Source: Sphingomonas sp. LT1P40 (GTDB lineage: Bacteria > Pseudomonadota > Alphaproteobacteria > Sphingomonadales > Sphingomonadaceae). Taken from it: 64,000 nt of DNA. The position numbers and the translations under genes are program-made. A model generated the notes under the pieces. The model saw nothing but the letters and a program-made list of their open reading frames with translations, ran no database searches and was not told the DNA's origin. Below, one piece after another: positions 9,078 through 17,384 of this stretch (the stretch's first letter is position 1; the number at the start of each line of letters is the position of its first letter). The DNA lies in the NCBI RefSeq assembly GCF_036663835.1, contig NZ_JAXOJT010000001.1:868001-932000 (forward strand). Direction: 5' to 3'.

Positions 9078-9470
9078 ATGCAGGACCGAAGTGACGGACA
9101 TTCCGGGATAATGCCGCTCCACGCTTCGTGGCAATGCGACCTGACCGACAATTCGCTGACATGGAGCGAAGGGGTTTACGACCTGTTCGGGCTGCCACGC
9201 GATGCGCCGCCCGATCGCGCGCTGACGGTCGGCATGTACCTGCCCGAATCGCGCGCTGAACTGGAACGGCTGCGCAGCGCCGCCATCGCCGAACTGGGCA
9301 GCTTCACGTTCGAGGCGCAAATCCAGCGCGCGGATGGCGAGATTCGCTGGATGCGGATTACCGCCGATGTGGTGTGTGAGAATGGCGTGGCGCGGTATCT
9401 GTACGGCACAAAGATCGACGTGACCGAAGAGATGGCGGCGCGGACCGAAGCGCCGTCGCAGGCGGCCTAG
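9078..9470 (+). CDS. Single PAS-domain protein
   Basis: A 130-residue protein that is essentially one PAS fold of the PAS_3 type. The family pattern is clear: WSEGVYDLFGLP near the start of the fold, then RADGEIRWMRITADV and a closing GTKIDVTEE. PAS domains sense ligands or redox state, normally attached to a kinase, cyclase or regulator. Here no output domain is present and no kinase gene is adjacent, so it may act through protein-protein contact. I chose ATG 9078 (CAAGG just upstream) over 9057, which has no ribosome-binding site. Confidence 0.75.
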   Translation: MQDRSDGHSGIMPLHASWQCDLTDNSLTWSEGVYDLFGLPRDAPPDRALTVGMYLPESRAELERLRSAAIAELGSFTFEAQIQRADGEIRWMRITADVVCENGVARYLYGTKIDVTEEMAARTEAPSQAA

Positions 9471-9511
9471 AGAATTTCGTTGAGTCCGCGAGGAAGCGAT
9501 AAACGGTCAGG

Positions 9512-10084
9512 TTAGCCAGGAAGCCACGAGGATATTTTGTCGATCGGCATTTGCATCCAGGCGATCATTCCCGTCGGGTGATCCTTGCAACGCAATTTTT
9601 CGGAGCTAGCCGGGTTTGGTTCGCTAGGATACCAGCCATAGGCAACAAGTCTGAAATCCGCCTTAAGTTCAGCGGATGTTGCATAGCTGCTTCCATGTAC
9701 GGCGACCGAGCGTCCGGCCGGGACGATGAAACTTTCCGTGTATCCGCGACGGTTACCTTTTGAGTACATGACTGTACCATTGCTTCGATATTCCGCGAGG
9801 CTTCGAACGCGCATGCACATATCACTTGTACCATGGTTGGTAATGACCGCATTTACCCCGGTATGATACTCTCTGTTATCCTCAACTAGCTCGTTGACGC
9901 TATGAGCAATCTCAATCGCGCCATATCGTTGGCTTTCGTCATTATAGTCAAAGGCAGGCGTGGGGGTTCCGTTGTTGAGGCTGGCCCACGCGAGTACGGC
10001 TATATGAAATTGTCGCGGCGTAAATTTGGCGGGGAGGCTGTCCGTAACCTTCTGGACTGCCGCCATGAAGGACCACCAAATCAT
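9512..10084 (-). CDS. Hypothetical protein in an AT-richer patch
   Basis: A 190-residue protein that I do not recognise. It has no clear signal peptide, only a mildly hydrophobic N-terminus. The middle (YHTGVNAVITNHG, then FIVPAGRSVAVHGSS) alternates polar and hydrophobic residues as in a beta-sandwich. The start at 10084 is supported by GTGAGGA upstream. The DNA is visibly less GC-rich than the flanks (counted lines of 60 bases at 9601 and 9781 have 33 and 30 G+C). It stands alone between a PAS gene and accC and looks like a late arrival. No partner gene, integrase or repeat marks a mobile element. Confidence 0.6.
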   Translation of the reverse strand: MIWWSFMAAVQKVTDSLPAKFTPRQFHIAVLAWASLNNGTPTPAFDYNDESQRYGAIEIAHSVNELVEDNREYHTGVNAVITNHGTSDMCMRVRSLAEYRSNGTVMYSKGNRRGYTESFIVPAGRSVAVHGSSYATSAELKADFRLVAYGWYPSEPNPASSEKLRCKDHPTGMIAWMQMPIDKISSWLPG

Positions 10085-10210
10085 CTTAGTTCCTCACCGT
10101 AGAGCGCACGGCTATTCATAAACCCTTCAAAACGGCAATTGCTACTGGATAATGTGGTGCTCGGCGTATGTTCAACCGGTGGACACGAACGTTATTACAA
10201 GGCGTAAGGG

Positions 10211-11566
10211 CTATGCCTCGTGCTGCTTCGCCAGCCACTCTTCCAGCCACTTGATCGTATAATCGCCTTTCTGGAACTCCGGATCGTCGAGCAGCGCCTG
10301 ATGCAGCGGGATCGTCGTGGTGATGCCGTCGATTACGAACTCCTCCAGCGCGCGGCGCAGGCGGCGCAGGGCGCCCTGGCGGGTTGTGCCATAGACGATC
10401 AGCTTGGCGATCATGCTGTCGTAATAGGGTGGCACTTTGTAGCCAGCATACAGCCCGCTATCGACGCGGACGTTCATGCCGCCGGGGGCGTGATAGCCCT
10501 TTACCAGGCCCGGTGACGGCGCGAAGGTGCGGGGGTTTTCGGCGTTGATGCGGCATTCGATGGCGTGGCCGCGGAATTGGACGTCCTGCTGGCGTAGCGT
10601 CAGCGGATGCCCCTCGGCAATGCGGATCTGTTCGCGGACGAGGTCGAGACCGGTGATCGCCTCGGTCACCGGATGTTCGACCTGAAGCCGGGTGTTCATT
10701 TCGATGAAATAGAACTCGCCGTCCTCCCACAGAAATTCGATCGTGCCCGCGCCGCGATAGCCCATGTCGGCCATCGCCTTGGCGCAGATGCCGCCGATGC
10801 GCTCGCGGTCTTCCTGACCGAGCACGGGGGAGGGGGCTTCCTCAAGCACCTTTTGATGGCGGCGCTGGAGCGAGCAGTCGCGTTCGCCCAGATGGATGGC
10901 GTTGCCATTGCCGTCGCCGAACACCTGAATTTCGATGTGGCGCGGGTTGCCGAGATATTTTTCGAGATAGACGGTGGCGTCGCCGAACGCGGCCTTCGCC
11001 TCGCTGCCTGCCTGTTGCATTAGCGTTTCGAGCTCGTCCTCGGACGTGCAGACCTTCATGCCGCGACCGCCGCCACCGGATGCGGCCTTGATGATGACGG
11101 GGTAGCCGGCCTTTTTCGCGATTTCCTTGGCTTCGGCCAGATCGCTGATCGCGCCGTCGGACCCGGGGACGAGCGGCAGGCCGAGGGCGCCGGCGGTGCG
11201 CTTTGCCTCGATCTTGTCGCCCATCGTGCGGATATGCTCGGGCTTCGGCCCGACGAAGATCAGGTTATGCAGCTCGACGATTTCGGCGAATTTGGCGTTT
11301 TCGCTAAGGAAGCCATAGCCGGGATGGATTGCATCCGCGCCGCTGATTTCGGCGGCAGAGATGATGTTGGGGATGTTGAGATAGCTCTCGGCCGCGCTCG
11401 GCGGGCCGATGCAGATGGCCTGATCCGCGAGCCGGACATGCATCGCATCGGTATCGGCGGTCGAGTGGACCGCGACCGTCTGAATGCCCATTTCATGGCA
11501 CGCGCGGTGGATGCGCAGCGCGATCTCACCGCGATTGGCGATGAGGAGCTTTTTTATCGGTTTCAT
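10211..11566 (-). CDS. accC: Acetyl-CoA carboxylase, biotin carboxylase subunit
   Basis: Carboxylates the biotin on AccB with bicarbonate and ATP, the first half-reaction of malonyl-CoA formation for fatty acid synthesis. At 451 residues it has normal length. Visible are the N-terminal [19 protein letters not shown] segment, the ATP-grasp glycine loop [12 protein letters not shown], the catalytic [14 protein letters not shown], and the C-terminal biotin-carboxylase domain. It is the last gene of aroQ-accB-accC on the minus strand. A strong 33-bp hairpin lies in the 112-bp gap between accB and accC, which may affect the AccB:AccC ratio. Confidence 0.97.
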   Translation of the reverse strand: MKPIKKLLIANRGEIALRIHRACHEMGIQTVAVHSTADTDAMHVRLADQAICIGPPSAAESYLNIPNIISAAEISGADAIHPGYGFLSENAKFAEIVELHNLIFVGPKPEHIRTMGDKIEAKRTAGALGLPLVPGSDGAISDLAEAKEIAKKAGYPVIIKAASGGGGRGMKVCTSEDELETLMQQAGSEAKAAFGDATVYLEKYLGNPRHIEIQVFGDGNGNAIHLGERDCSLQRRHQKVLEEAPSPVLGQEDRERIGGICAKAMADMGYRGAGTIEFLWEDGEFYFIEMNTRLQVEHPVTEAITGLDLVREQIRIAEGHPLTLRQQDVQFRGHAIECRINAENPRTFAPSPGLVKGYHAPGGMNVRVDSGLYAGYKVPPYYDSMIAKLIVYGTTRQGALRRLRRALEEFVIDGITTTIPLHQALLDDPEFQKGDYTIKWLEEWLAKQHEA

Positions 11567-11580
11567 CTCTTGTTCCTAGA

Positions 11581-11660
11581 CCGCACCAGCCCGCTCCCCC
11601 ACCCGGCCACCCATAGCATATCCTGACTGGGTGGCCGGGTGGGGGAGCGGGCTGGTGCGG
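11581..11660. repeat. Perfect 33-bp inverted repeat between accB and accC
   Basis: Arms at 11581-11613 and 11628-11660 are exact reverse complements (CCGCACCAGCCCGCTCCCCC begins the left arm), separated by 14 bases. The hairpin occupies most of the gap between the accB stop (11679) and the accC start (11566), inside the presumed operon. There is no T run, so it is more REP-like than a terminator. It could stabilise the upstream accB message, or attenuate accC; neither is shown. Confidence 0.9.
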
Positions 11661-11678
11661 TTAGCCATAAAGGGCCGT

Positions 11679-12164
11679 TTACTCGACGACGACGAGGGGC
11701 TGGTCGAATTCGACCGGCTGGCCGCTTTCGATCAGGATCGTCTTGACCGTGCCGGCGTGCGGAGCGGCGATCGGGTTCATCACCTTCATCGCCTCGATAA
11801 TCAGCAGGGTGTCGCCAGCCTTGACCTGAGCGCCGACCGTCACGAATGGCTTGGCACCGGGTTCAGGGGCGAGATAGGCGGTGCCAACCATCGGGGATTT
11901 GACCGCGTCGTCATAGCTGGCGGTGATCGATGCCGGGTCTGACGGCATTGCCAAAGCGGCAGCCGGGGCGGCCGGTGCCGCAGCCGCAACGGGCGCCGGC
12001 GCGGCATAGGTGACCGGCGCGACGTTGATCTTTCGCGCGACGCGAACCTTGCGGTCGGCATCCTCGACCTCGATCTCGGTCAGGTTGGTTTCGTCAAGCA
12101 CTGCGGCTAGCTGGCGAACCAGCTCGATATCCACATGCATGTTCTTTTTGTTATCTTCGCTCAT
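11679..12164 (-). CDS. accB: Acetyl-CoA carboxylase biotin carboxyl carrier protein
   Basis: A 161-residue carrier that holds biotin for AccC and the carboxyltransferase. The biotinylation motif EAMKV places the modified lysine at residue 127 in a C-terminal biotinyl domain (about 88-161). Residues 49-75 form the flexible Ala/Pro linker typical of AccB. The start ([20 protein letters not shown]) matches alphaproteobacterial AccB. It lies between aroQ and accC in a standard order. The gap to accC carries a large inverted repeat. Confidence 0.97.
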   Translation of the reverse strand: MSEDNKKNMHVDIELVRQLAAVLDETNLTEIEVEDADRKVRVARKINVAPVTYAAPAPVAAAAPAAPAAALAMPSDPASITASYDDAVKSPMVGTAYLAPEPGAKPFVTVGAQVKAGDTLLIIEAMKVMNPIAAPHAGTVKTILIESGQPVEFDQPLVVVE

Positions 12165-12230
12165 GCGACCTCGAAATTCATAAACGCAGCCTGCCTGTTC
12201 GTGCTGGCCCGTCTGGAAACGGGCCGTTTG

Positions 12231-12665
12231 TCAGAGACGGGCCGCCGCTTCAAGCGCCAGCAGATAGGAAAGCGCGCCAAACCCGGCGATGGTTCCCTTT
12301 GCCGCCTGTCCGACATAGCTGAAATGACGGAAATCCTCACGCAGATGCGGGTTCGACAGATGTACCTCGATCACCGGGGTGCGGATCGATTTGATGCAAT
12401 CGTGCAGCGCGATGGAGGTGTGGGTGAAGGCACCGGCGTTGAGCAGCACCGCCTTTGCCCCGTGCGCCTGCGCCTCGTGCATCCAGTCGACCAGATGCCC
12501 TTCGTGATTCGACTGGCGCATGTCGATGGTCAGGTCGAGCGCGCGGGCGCGGTCTTCCAGCATGCCCGCAATGTCGTCGAGCGTGTCCGAGCCATAGATT
12601 TCGGGCTCGCGCGTGCCGAGCAAATTCAGGTTCGGGCCGTTGAGAACGTAGATCGTGTCGGTCAT
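12231..12665 (-). CDS. aroQ: Type II 3-dehydroquinate dehydratase
   Basis: Catalyses dehydration of 3-dehydroquinate to 3-dehydroshikimate in aromatic amino acid synthesis; the enzyme is a dodecamer. The 144-residue protein shows [19 protein letters not shown] with catalytic Arg19 and Tyr24, the substrate motif SNHEG, and the general acid His102 in EVHLSNPH. The ATG at 12665 ([12 protein letters not shown]) matches the family; the alternative 15 bases upstream adds only MPGGR. It is the first gene of aroQ-accB-accC, an arrangement seen widely in proteobacteria, and is divergent from thiSG. Confidence 0.96.
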   Translation of the reverse strand: MTDTIYVLNGPNLNLLGTREPEIYGSDTLDDIAGMLEDRARALDLTIDMRQSNHEGHLVDWMHEAQAHGAKAVLLNAGAFTHTSIALHDCIKSIRTPVIEVHLSNPHLREDFRHFSYVGQAAKGTIAGFGALSYLLALEAAARL

Positions 12666-12742
12666 TCGGCCCCCCGGCATGTCAGCGCGTGATTGAGCGT
12701 TGCGTCGAAGTCCCTATATCGCGCCCAAGCGAAAGGACCAGC

Positions 12743-13753
12743 ATGCAGACTCACAGCGATGGCACGATCACGATCACGGTCAATGGCGAGCATCGCCGGG
12801 TGATGGGCGGGATTTCGCTGGCCGGGCTTGCCAACGAGCTGGGGCTGGTGCCGGAGAAGGTCGCGGTCGAGCGCAACCTGGAGGTCGTGCCGCGTTCGAC
12901 GCTTGGGCAGGTGCTGGTCGAGGACGGTGATGAGATCGAGATCGTGCATTTTGTCGGCGGTGGCGATCATGCGGCGGCGGTGACCGACGACAGCTGGAGC
13001 GTGGCGGGCAAGACGTTCCGATCGCGGCTGATCGTCGGGACCGGCAAATACAAGGATTTCGCGCAGAACGCGGCGGCGGTGGAGGCTGCGGGCGCGGAGA
13101 TCGTGACCGTCGCGGTGCGGCGGGTGAATGTATCCGATCGCAATGCGCCGATGCTGACCGATTTCATCGATCCGAAGAAGATTACGTATCTGCCGAACAC
13201 CGCCGGGTGTTTCGACGCGGACTCGGCGATCCGCACGTTGCGGCTGGCGCGTGAGGCGGGCGGCTGGGAGCTGGTGAAGCTGGAAGTGCTGGGGGAGGCG
13301 AAAACGCTGTATCCGGACATGCGCGAGACGCTGAAGGCGACCGAGATCCTGGCGAACGAGGGGTTCAAGCCGATGGTTTACTGCGTCGACGATCCGATCG
13401 GCGCGAAGCAGCTGGAGGATGCGGGCGCGGTCGCGATCATGCCGCTGGGCGCGCCGATCGGGTCGGGGCTGGGTATCCAGAACCGCGTGACGATCCGGCT
13501 GATCGTCGAGGGTGCCGGGGTGCCGGTGCTGGTCGATGCCGGGGTCGGTACCGCGAGCGACGCGGCGGTGGCGATGGAGCTGGGTTGCGATGGCGTGCTG
13601 ATGAACACCGCCATCGCCGAGGCGAAAGACCCGATCCTGATGGCGCGCGCGATGAAGCTGGCGGTGGAGAGCGGGCGGCTGGCTTATCTGTCCGGGCGGA
13701 TGGGGTTGCGGCGGTACGCGGACCCGTCGAGTCCGCTGGCGGGGCTGATCTAA
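12743..13753 (+). CDS. thiG: ThiS-ThiG fusion: sulfur carrier plus thiazole synthase
   Basis: One 336-residue protein joining two thiamin-biosynthesis parts. Residues 8-74 are a ThiS-like ubiquitin fold ending in VGGG, and residues 80-336 are thiazole synthase, with Schiff-base Lys179 ([15 protein letters not shown]) and phosphate-binding glycines ([15 protein letters not shown]). ThiG makes the thiazole phosphate from DXP, dehydroglycine and ThiS thiocarboxylate. The diglycine that would carry sulfur is internal here. Such fusions are annotated in other alphaproteobacteria. ATG 12743 follows AAAGGA. No thiC, thiO, thiE or TPP riboswitch was seen beside it. The stop overlaps that of the convergent neighbour. 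Confidence 0.95.
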   Translation: MQTHSDGTITITVNGEHRRVMGGISLAGLANELGLVPEKVAVERNLEVVPRSTLGQVLVEDGDEIEIVHFVGGGDHAAAVTDDSWSVAGKTFRSRLIVGTGKYKDFAQNAAAVEAAGAEIVTVAVRRVNVSDRNAPMLTDFIDPKKITYLPNTAGCFDADSAIRTLRLAREAGGWELVKLEVLGEAKTLYPDMRETLKATEILANEGFKPMVYCVDDPIGAKQLEDAGAVAIMPLGAPIGSGLGIQNRVTIRLIVEGAGVPVLVDAGVGTASDAAVAMELGCDGVLMNTAIAEAKDPILMARAMKLAVESGRLAYLSGRMGLRRYADPSSPLAGLI

Positions 13754-14361
13754 GGCACGGACTTCGGCGCGGTGACCAGCTTTGCAATTCCGCGACGCGC
13801 CGCCGCCCCGTCGAGGAACGTGCAGAGAATACCAGCGTCCTGCTCGCGGGCGAACGCCTGACTTTCAGCGATCTGTTTCGCCTCCGCCGCATCTGCCGCA
13901 ATTGTCATGCGATCAACTTTGCCCCGGCAAAGCGGCGCGAACGGTGAGTTGAGACATTCCGTCAGCGCCGCCATCGTGGCGACGGAATGATGCTCGGCAA
14001 AATGGGATGCGCGAGACTCGCGCGTGATGGCTTTGAAGTCGCGTGCCTCGCGTCGCCGCAGCACCTCGTATCCCCAGTCGGCGGACAACAGGAACGGCAC
14101 CTTCTCGCTCTGAAGCAAGATAGCTGGATCATAGCCACATGCCCGGATCGGCGCGTAATCAGTCATGATCGTTATTTTGAACCGAAAGCCGTCCTCCCCA
14201 GACCGTTGGTGCGTTTCGACCAGCGCACCGGCGACTGCGTAGCGTGCGACATTTGCATTGGCTGAAGTCGCCACCCGATAGCTCGTCATCGCAACCGGAC
14301 CGCCGATCCAGCCGAGCAAAACCAGAAGCAATGCGCCGAGAAGGCCAAGCAAAAACTTCAT
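13750..14361 (-). CDS. Hypothetical protein with N-terminal membrane anchor
   Basis: A 203-residue protein starting [21 protein letters not shown], a single membrane helix or uncleaved signal, so most of the protein should be periplasmic. The remainder has several scattered cysteines (including RACGYD, TECLNS, PLCRGK, ILCTFL), compatible with disulfides. I recognise no family. Its ATG overlaps the stop of the upstream methyltransferase gene (TGATG), so the two are probably translated from one message. Its last bases overlap the convergent thiG stop. Confidence 0.7.
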   Translation of the reverse strand: MKFLLGLLGALLLVLLGWIGGPVAMTSYRVATSANANVARYAVAGALVETHQRSGEDGFRFKITIMTDYAPIRACGYDPAILLQSEKVPFLLSADWGYEVLRRREARDFKAITRESRASHFAEHHSVATMAALTECLNSPFAPLCRGKVDRMTIAADAAEAKQIAESQAFAREQDAGILCTFLDGAAARRGIAKLVTAPKSVP

Positions 14362-14957
14362 CAGACCTTCCCCACCAGCCACACGGTCATACCGCCGCAG
14401 GTCGGGTCTTCGATGCGGTGGGCGATCTCGGCCAAGCCGCTCTTGGCGAACAGCGCGCGATATTCGCCGGGAGACAGGCTGGCGTGGAACAGCTCCTCGC
14501 CCTCCAACTCGCCGATTGCGATGCCCTTGTCTGGACCGGTATTGAAGAGCGCGACGCCGCCGCGTTTCAGCCAGATGGCCATGCGCTGGATCAGTTTGGC
14601 CTGTGCCTCTTCGTCGAGGTGGAACAGGCTGCTCCACGCGACGATGCCGTCATAGGCGGCGGACTCTGCGCCGAACCTGCGCATATCGGCCTCAATCCAG
14701 CGCTGGCGGAAGAAGCGCGTACGAGCGAGTTTAATCATGCTCGGCGCGATATCGACGCCGGTCAGGCGGTAACCGCGATCGACCAGATAGCGATCAATCG
14801 GTTCGCCGCCGCCACAGCCCAGGTCGAGGATTTCGCCGCCCTTGGGGATGCTGCGCACGAAGCGTTCGAGCCAGGCGCGTTCGGGAAAGCTGCGGCGACG
14901 TGCCGCATCGAACGCCAGCGCGTGGCGCTGATAAAGTTCGGCTATCCGGTCGGGCAT
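14361..14957 (-). CDS. Class I SAM-dependent methyltransferase
   Basis: A 198-residue protein with a Rossmann-type methyltransferase core. Motif I EILDLGCGGGEP is at residues 42-53, followed by the acidic end of strand 2 in LTGVDIAPSMIKLAR and a WSSLFHLDEE segment in the usual motif IV region. The substrate cannot be deduced; small-molecule methyltransferases of this size are common. It is the first gene of a two-gene unit with the membrane-anchored protein downstream (TGATG overlap). Confidence 0.85.
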   Translation of the reverse strand: MPDRIAELYQRHALAFDAARRRSFPERAWLERFVRSIPKGGEILDLGCGGGEPIDRYLVDRGYRLTGVDIAPSMIKLARTRFFRQRWIEADMRRFGAESAAYDGIVAWSSLFHLDEEAQAKLIQRMAIWLKRGGVALFNTGPDKGIAIGELEGEELFHASLSPGEYRALFAKSGLAEIAHRIEDPTCGGMTVWLVGKV

Positions 14958-15048
14958 CGCGCCAAGCTGCGGATTTTCGCGCGAATTTTCGGAACCCCCT
15001 CATGCCCCGTCGGTTGGATATCCGAACCGACAATCCAAGGAGGCCATC

Positions 15049-15219
15049 ATGGGCGAACTCGTCGACAAGATCAAAGGCAACGTCAACGAAGCGGTTGGCA
15101 AGGCGAAGCAGCAGAGCAACGATCCCGACACGCGTGCCGATGGCGCTGCGCAGGAAGCCAAAGGCAAGGGCCAGCAGCTCGCCGGTAAGGTGAAGGGTGC
15201 GTTGGGCGACGATATCTGA
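15049..15219 (+). CDS. CsbD family stress-response protein
   Basis: A 56-residue hydrophilic protein, MGELVDKIKGNVNEAVGKAK and so on to KVKGALGDDI, the full pattern of the CsbD family (general-stress proteins, YjbJ in E. coli). Members are very abundant in stressed or stationary cells, but the molecular role is not known. A strong ribosome-binding site, CAAGGAGG, lies seven bases before the ATG, and a textbook terminator follows 29 bp after the stop, so this is a compact single-gene transcript. It is short enough to be missed by length filters. Confidence 0.9.
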   Translation: MGELVDKIKGNVNEAVGKAKQQSNDPDTRADGAAQEAKGKGQQLAGKVKGALGDDI

Positions 15220-15247
15220 CGCTGTCGCTCGCGTTAACCAGTGATTA

Positions 15248-15278
15248 GGGCCGTTTCCTGCGGGAAACGGCCCTTTTT
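15248..15278 (+). terminator. Rho-independent terminator of the csbD-like gene
   Basis: GGGCCGTTTCC and GGAAACGGCCC form a perfect 11-bp stem with a TGCG loop, followed directly by TTTTT. It lies 29 bases after the stop of the CsbD-like gene. Confidence 0.92.
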
Positions 15279-15371
15279 CGTGGGCAGGCAGAGTCGACTC
15301 TTCGATTGTCGAGGTGCATTACGTTCTCGCGCGGGATGATCCCGTGTTTGTCAGCCGGGGGGCCGACGTCG

Positions 15372-15692
15372 ATGATCGCCATTGCAGAGCAATCCATCCT
15401 TCCCTTCGCGCTGGGCGACTGGCGCATCGAGCCGCGCGGCAGCGTGGGATCGGCATTGTGCGCGGCGCGACTGCGCTGCGCGATGACGATCGAGGATGTC
15501 GCCGCGCAAACGCGGGTGCCGATCCGTTATCTGGCCGCGATCGAGGCGGAGCGGTTCGATCTCATCCCCGGTCGGGTGTATATCAAGGGCTTTGTCAGGG
15601 CGTTCGCGCGCACGGTGGGGCTGTGCGAGCGCTGGGCAGCGGATGCGATTGGGACAGCGCTGGCCGACAAGCGGGTGTTGGTCGCGGCCTAA
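15372..15692 (+). CDS. Helix-turn-helix protein, RodZ N-domain type (HTH_25)
   Basis: A 106-residue protein whose core (SVGSALCAARLRCAMTIEDV, then YLAAIEAERFDLIPGRVY and GFVRAFARTVGL) matches the N-terminal helix-turn-helix domain of RodZ-like cytoskeletal proteins. In RodZ this domain contacts MreB and is followed by a membrane helix and a periplasmic part. Both are absent here, so the protein is soluble and is either a small regulator or a stand-alone RodZ-like domain. The start at 15372 is preferred to 15306, where the extra residues look unlike the family. It converges with the TPP-enzyme gene with a 4-bp overlap. Confidence 0.75.
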   Translation: MIAIAEQSILPFALGDWRIEPRGSVGSALCAARLRCAMTIEDVAAQTRVPIRYLAAIEAERFDLIPGRVYIKGFVRAFARTVGLCERWAADAIGTALADKRVLVAA

Positions 15693-17344
15693 TTTCCGCG
15701 GATCGCGCTGATCGTGGTGCCGGGACTGATAATTTCCACATCGGTTTTGAGATGCAGGACGCGAACGCCGGTCTGCGCGAGCGCGCGGTCGAGCGCGGGG
15801 GCGAATTCATCGGTGCGCTCGACGGTTTCGGACCAGCCGCCATAGGCACGGGCGAGCGCGGCGAAATCGGGGTTATGCAGCGTGGTGCCGGACAGGCGCG
15901 CGGGGAATTCGCGTTCCTGATGCATGCGGATCGTGCCGTAAGCGCCGTTGTCGATGATGAGCACCAGCATGTTGACGCCGTGCTGGATCGCCGTGGCGAG
16001 TTCCTGTCCGTTCATCATGAAATCGCCGTCGCCAGCGAGGGCGATGGCGAGTTTTTCGGGATGGCGCAGGGCTGCCGCAACGGCGGCGGGGGTGCCATAA
16101 CCCATCGCGCCCGCAGTCGGGGCAAGCTGCGAGGGTTGCGCGCCGTAGTGCCAGTAGCGGTGCCACCAGGCGGAGAAATTGCCCGCGCCGTTGCAGATGA
16201 TGGCTTCGTCGGGCGCAATCCGCTCGCGCATCGCGGCGACGCATTGGCCGAGGTCCAGGGCGACGCCGTCGCGGGGTTTGGGGGTGGACCAGTCTAGCCA
16301 CTCGGCATGGGCTTCGGCGCACGCTGGAGGCAGCGTTTCGGGGTGCCCGGCGATGTCTGCGGCCATCGCAAAGGAGACAGTGTCCGAACAGATAGCAAGA
16401 TCTGCGCGGTAGACGCGGTTTAGCTCATCAGGGTCAGGATAGACGTGGATGAGCTTCTGACCGGGATGATCGGGCGTGATAAGGGTATAGCCATCGGTGG
16501 TTGCTTCGCCGAGCCGAGCGCCGACAACCAGCAATAGATCCGCCGCTTTTATTCGCTCCACCAACTTCGGGTTGGGGCCGTAGCCGAGATTCCCAGCCCA
16601 TTGGCTGGATCCGTTCCGGACAGAATCCTGACGGCGAAACGCGCCTGCGACAGGAATGCCCCAACTCCGCGCGAAACCACCAAACGCGGCTCCAGTCGCT
16701 AGATCCCAGCCGGCTCCGCCGACAATAGCTACGGGTCGTTCTGCCGCTCTCACCATCTCCATCATGGCATTGATTTCATGCTGTCCCACCGATTGCCAAA
16801 GACGCTCGACCTTTGGCCGATCCACTGCCTCGACCACATCCATCAGCATGTCTTCGGGCAGCGCGATCACCACCGGTCCCGGTCGCCCGCTGATCGCGAC
16901 ATTCCACGCTCGCGCGATGTATTCCGGGATGCGTGCCGCATCCTCGATCCGCGTCGCCCATTTGGCCAGCGGCGCGAACATCGCGGGAAAATCGACTTCC
17001 TGGAATCCTTCGCGGTCGCGCATGCCGCGATCGACATCGCCGATGAACAGGATCATCGGCTGCGAATCCTGCATCGCAACGTGAACGCCGATGCTGGCGT
17101 TGGTGGCCCCGGGGCCGCGGGTGACGAAGCAGATGCCGGGGCGTCCGGTCATCGTGCCGTCGGCGCAGGCCATGAATGCAGCGCCGCCTTCCTGCCGGCA
17201 AGTTACCAGATCGATCGAAGGCGTGTCGTGCAGCGCGTCGAGGACCGCGAGGAAACTCTCGCCGGGGACGTGGAAGATGCGGTCGCAGCCCTGTGCGACG
17301 AGGTTGTCGACCAATATGCGGCCGCCGGTGCGGAGTGTCGTCAT
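15689..17344 (-). CDS. Thiamine pyrophosphate-dependent enzyme (acetolactate synthase-like)
   Basis: A 551-residue protein with the three-domain layout of the acetolactate synthase/benzoylformate decarboxylase family: N-terminal TPP-binding domain with the catalytic glutamate in TCRQEGGAAFMA (about residue 52), a central domain, and the C-terminal diphosphate-binding motif GDGDFMMNGQEL followed by NGAYGTIRMHQ. The reaction is not identifiable; the nearest well-known relatives make acetolactate or decarboxylate 2-oxo acids. No small regulatory IlvH subunit is adjacent, which argues against being the biosynthetic acetolactate synthase. Confidence 0.85.
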   Translation of the reverse strand: MTTLRTGGRILVDNLVAQGCDRIFHVPGESFLAVLDALHDTPSIDLVTCRQEGGAAFMACADGTMTGRPGICFVTRGPGATNASIGVHVAMQDSQPMILFIGDVDRGMRDREGFQEVDFPAMFAPLAKWATRIEDAARIPEYIARAWNVAISGRPGPVVIALPEDMLMDVVEAVDRPKVERLWQSVGQHEINAMMEMVRAAERPVAIVGGAGWDLATGAAFGGFARSWGIPVAGAFRRQDSVRNGSSQWAGNLGYGPNPKLVERIKAADLLLVVGARLGEATTDGYTLITPDHPGQKLIHVYPDPDELNRVYRADLAICSDTVSFAMAADIAGHPETLPPACAEAHAEWLDWSTPKPRDGVALDLGQCVAAMRERIAPDEAIICNGAGNFSAWWHRYWHYGAQPSQLAPTAGAMGYGTPAAVAAALRHPEKLAIALAGDGDFMMNGQELATAIQHGVNMLVLIIDNGAYGTIRMHQEREFPARLSGTTLHNPDFAALARAYGGWSETVERTDEFAPALDRALAQTGVRVLHLKTDVEIISPGTTISAIRGN

Positions 17345-17384
17345 TCCGGACTTGTGGCGGGGGATGCAGGTAAAGTCGAGGCGG

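Noticed and set aside
12666..12742. TPP riboswitch upstream of thiSG
   Set aside because: The 77-bp gap to the divergent aroQ is too short and lacks the CUGAGA and related conserved parts.
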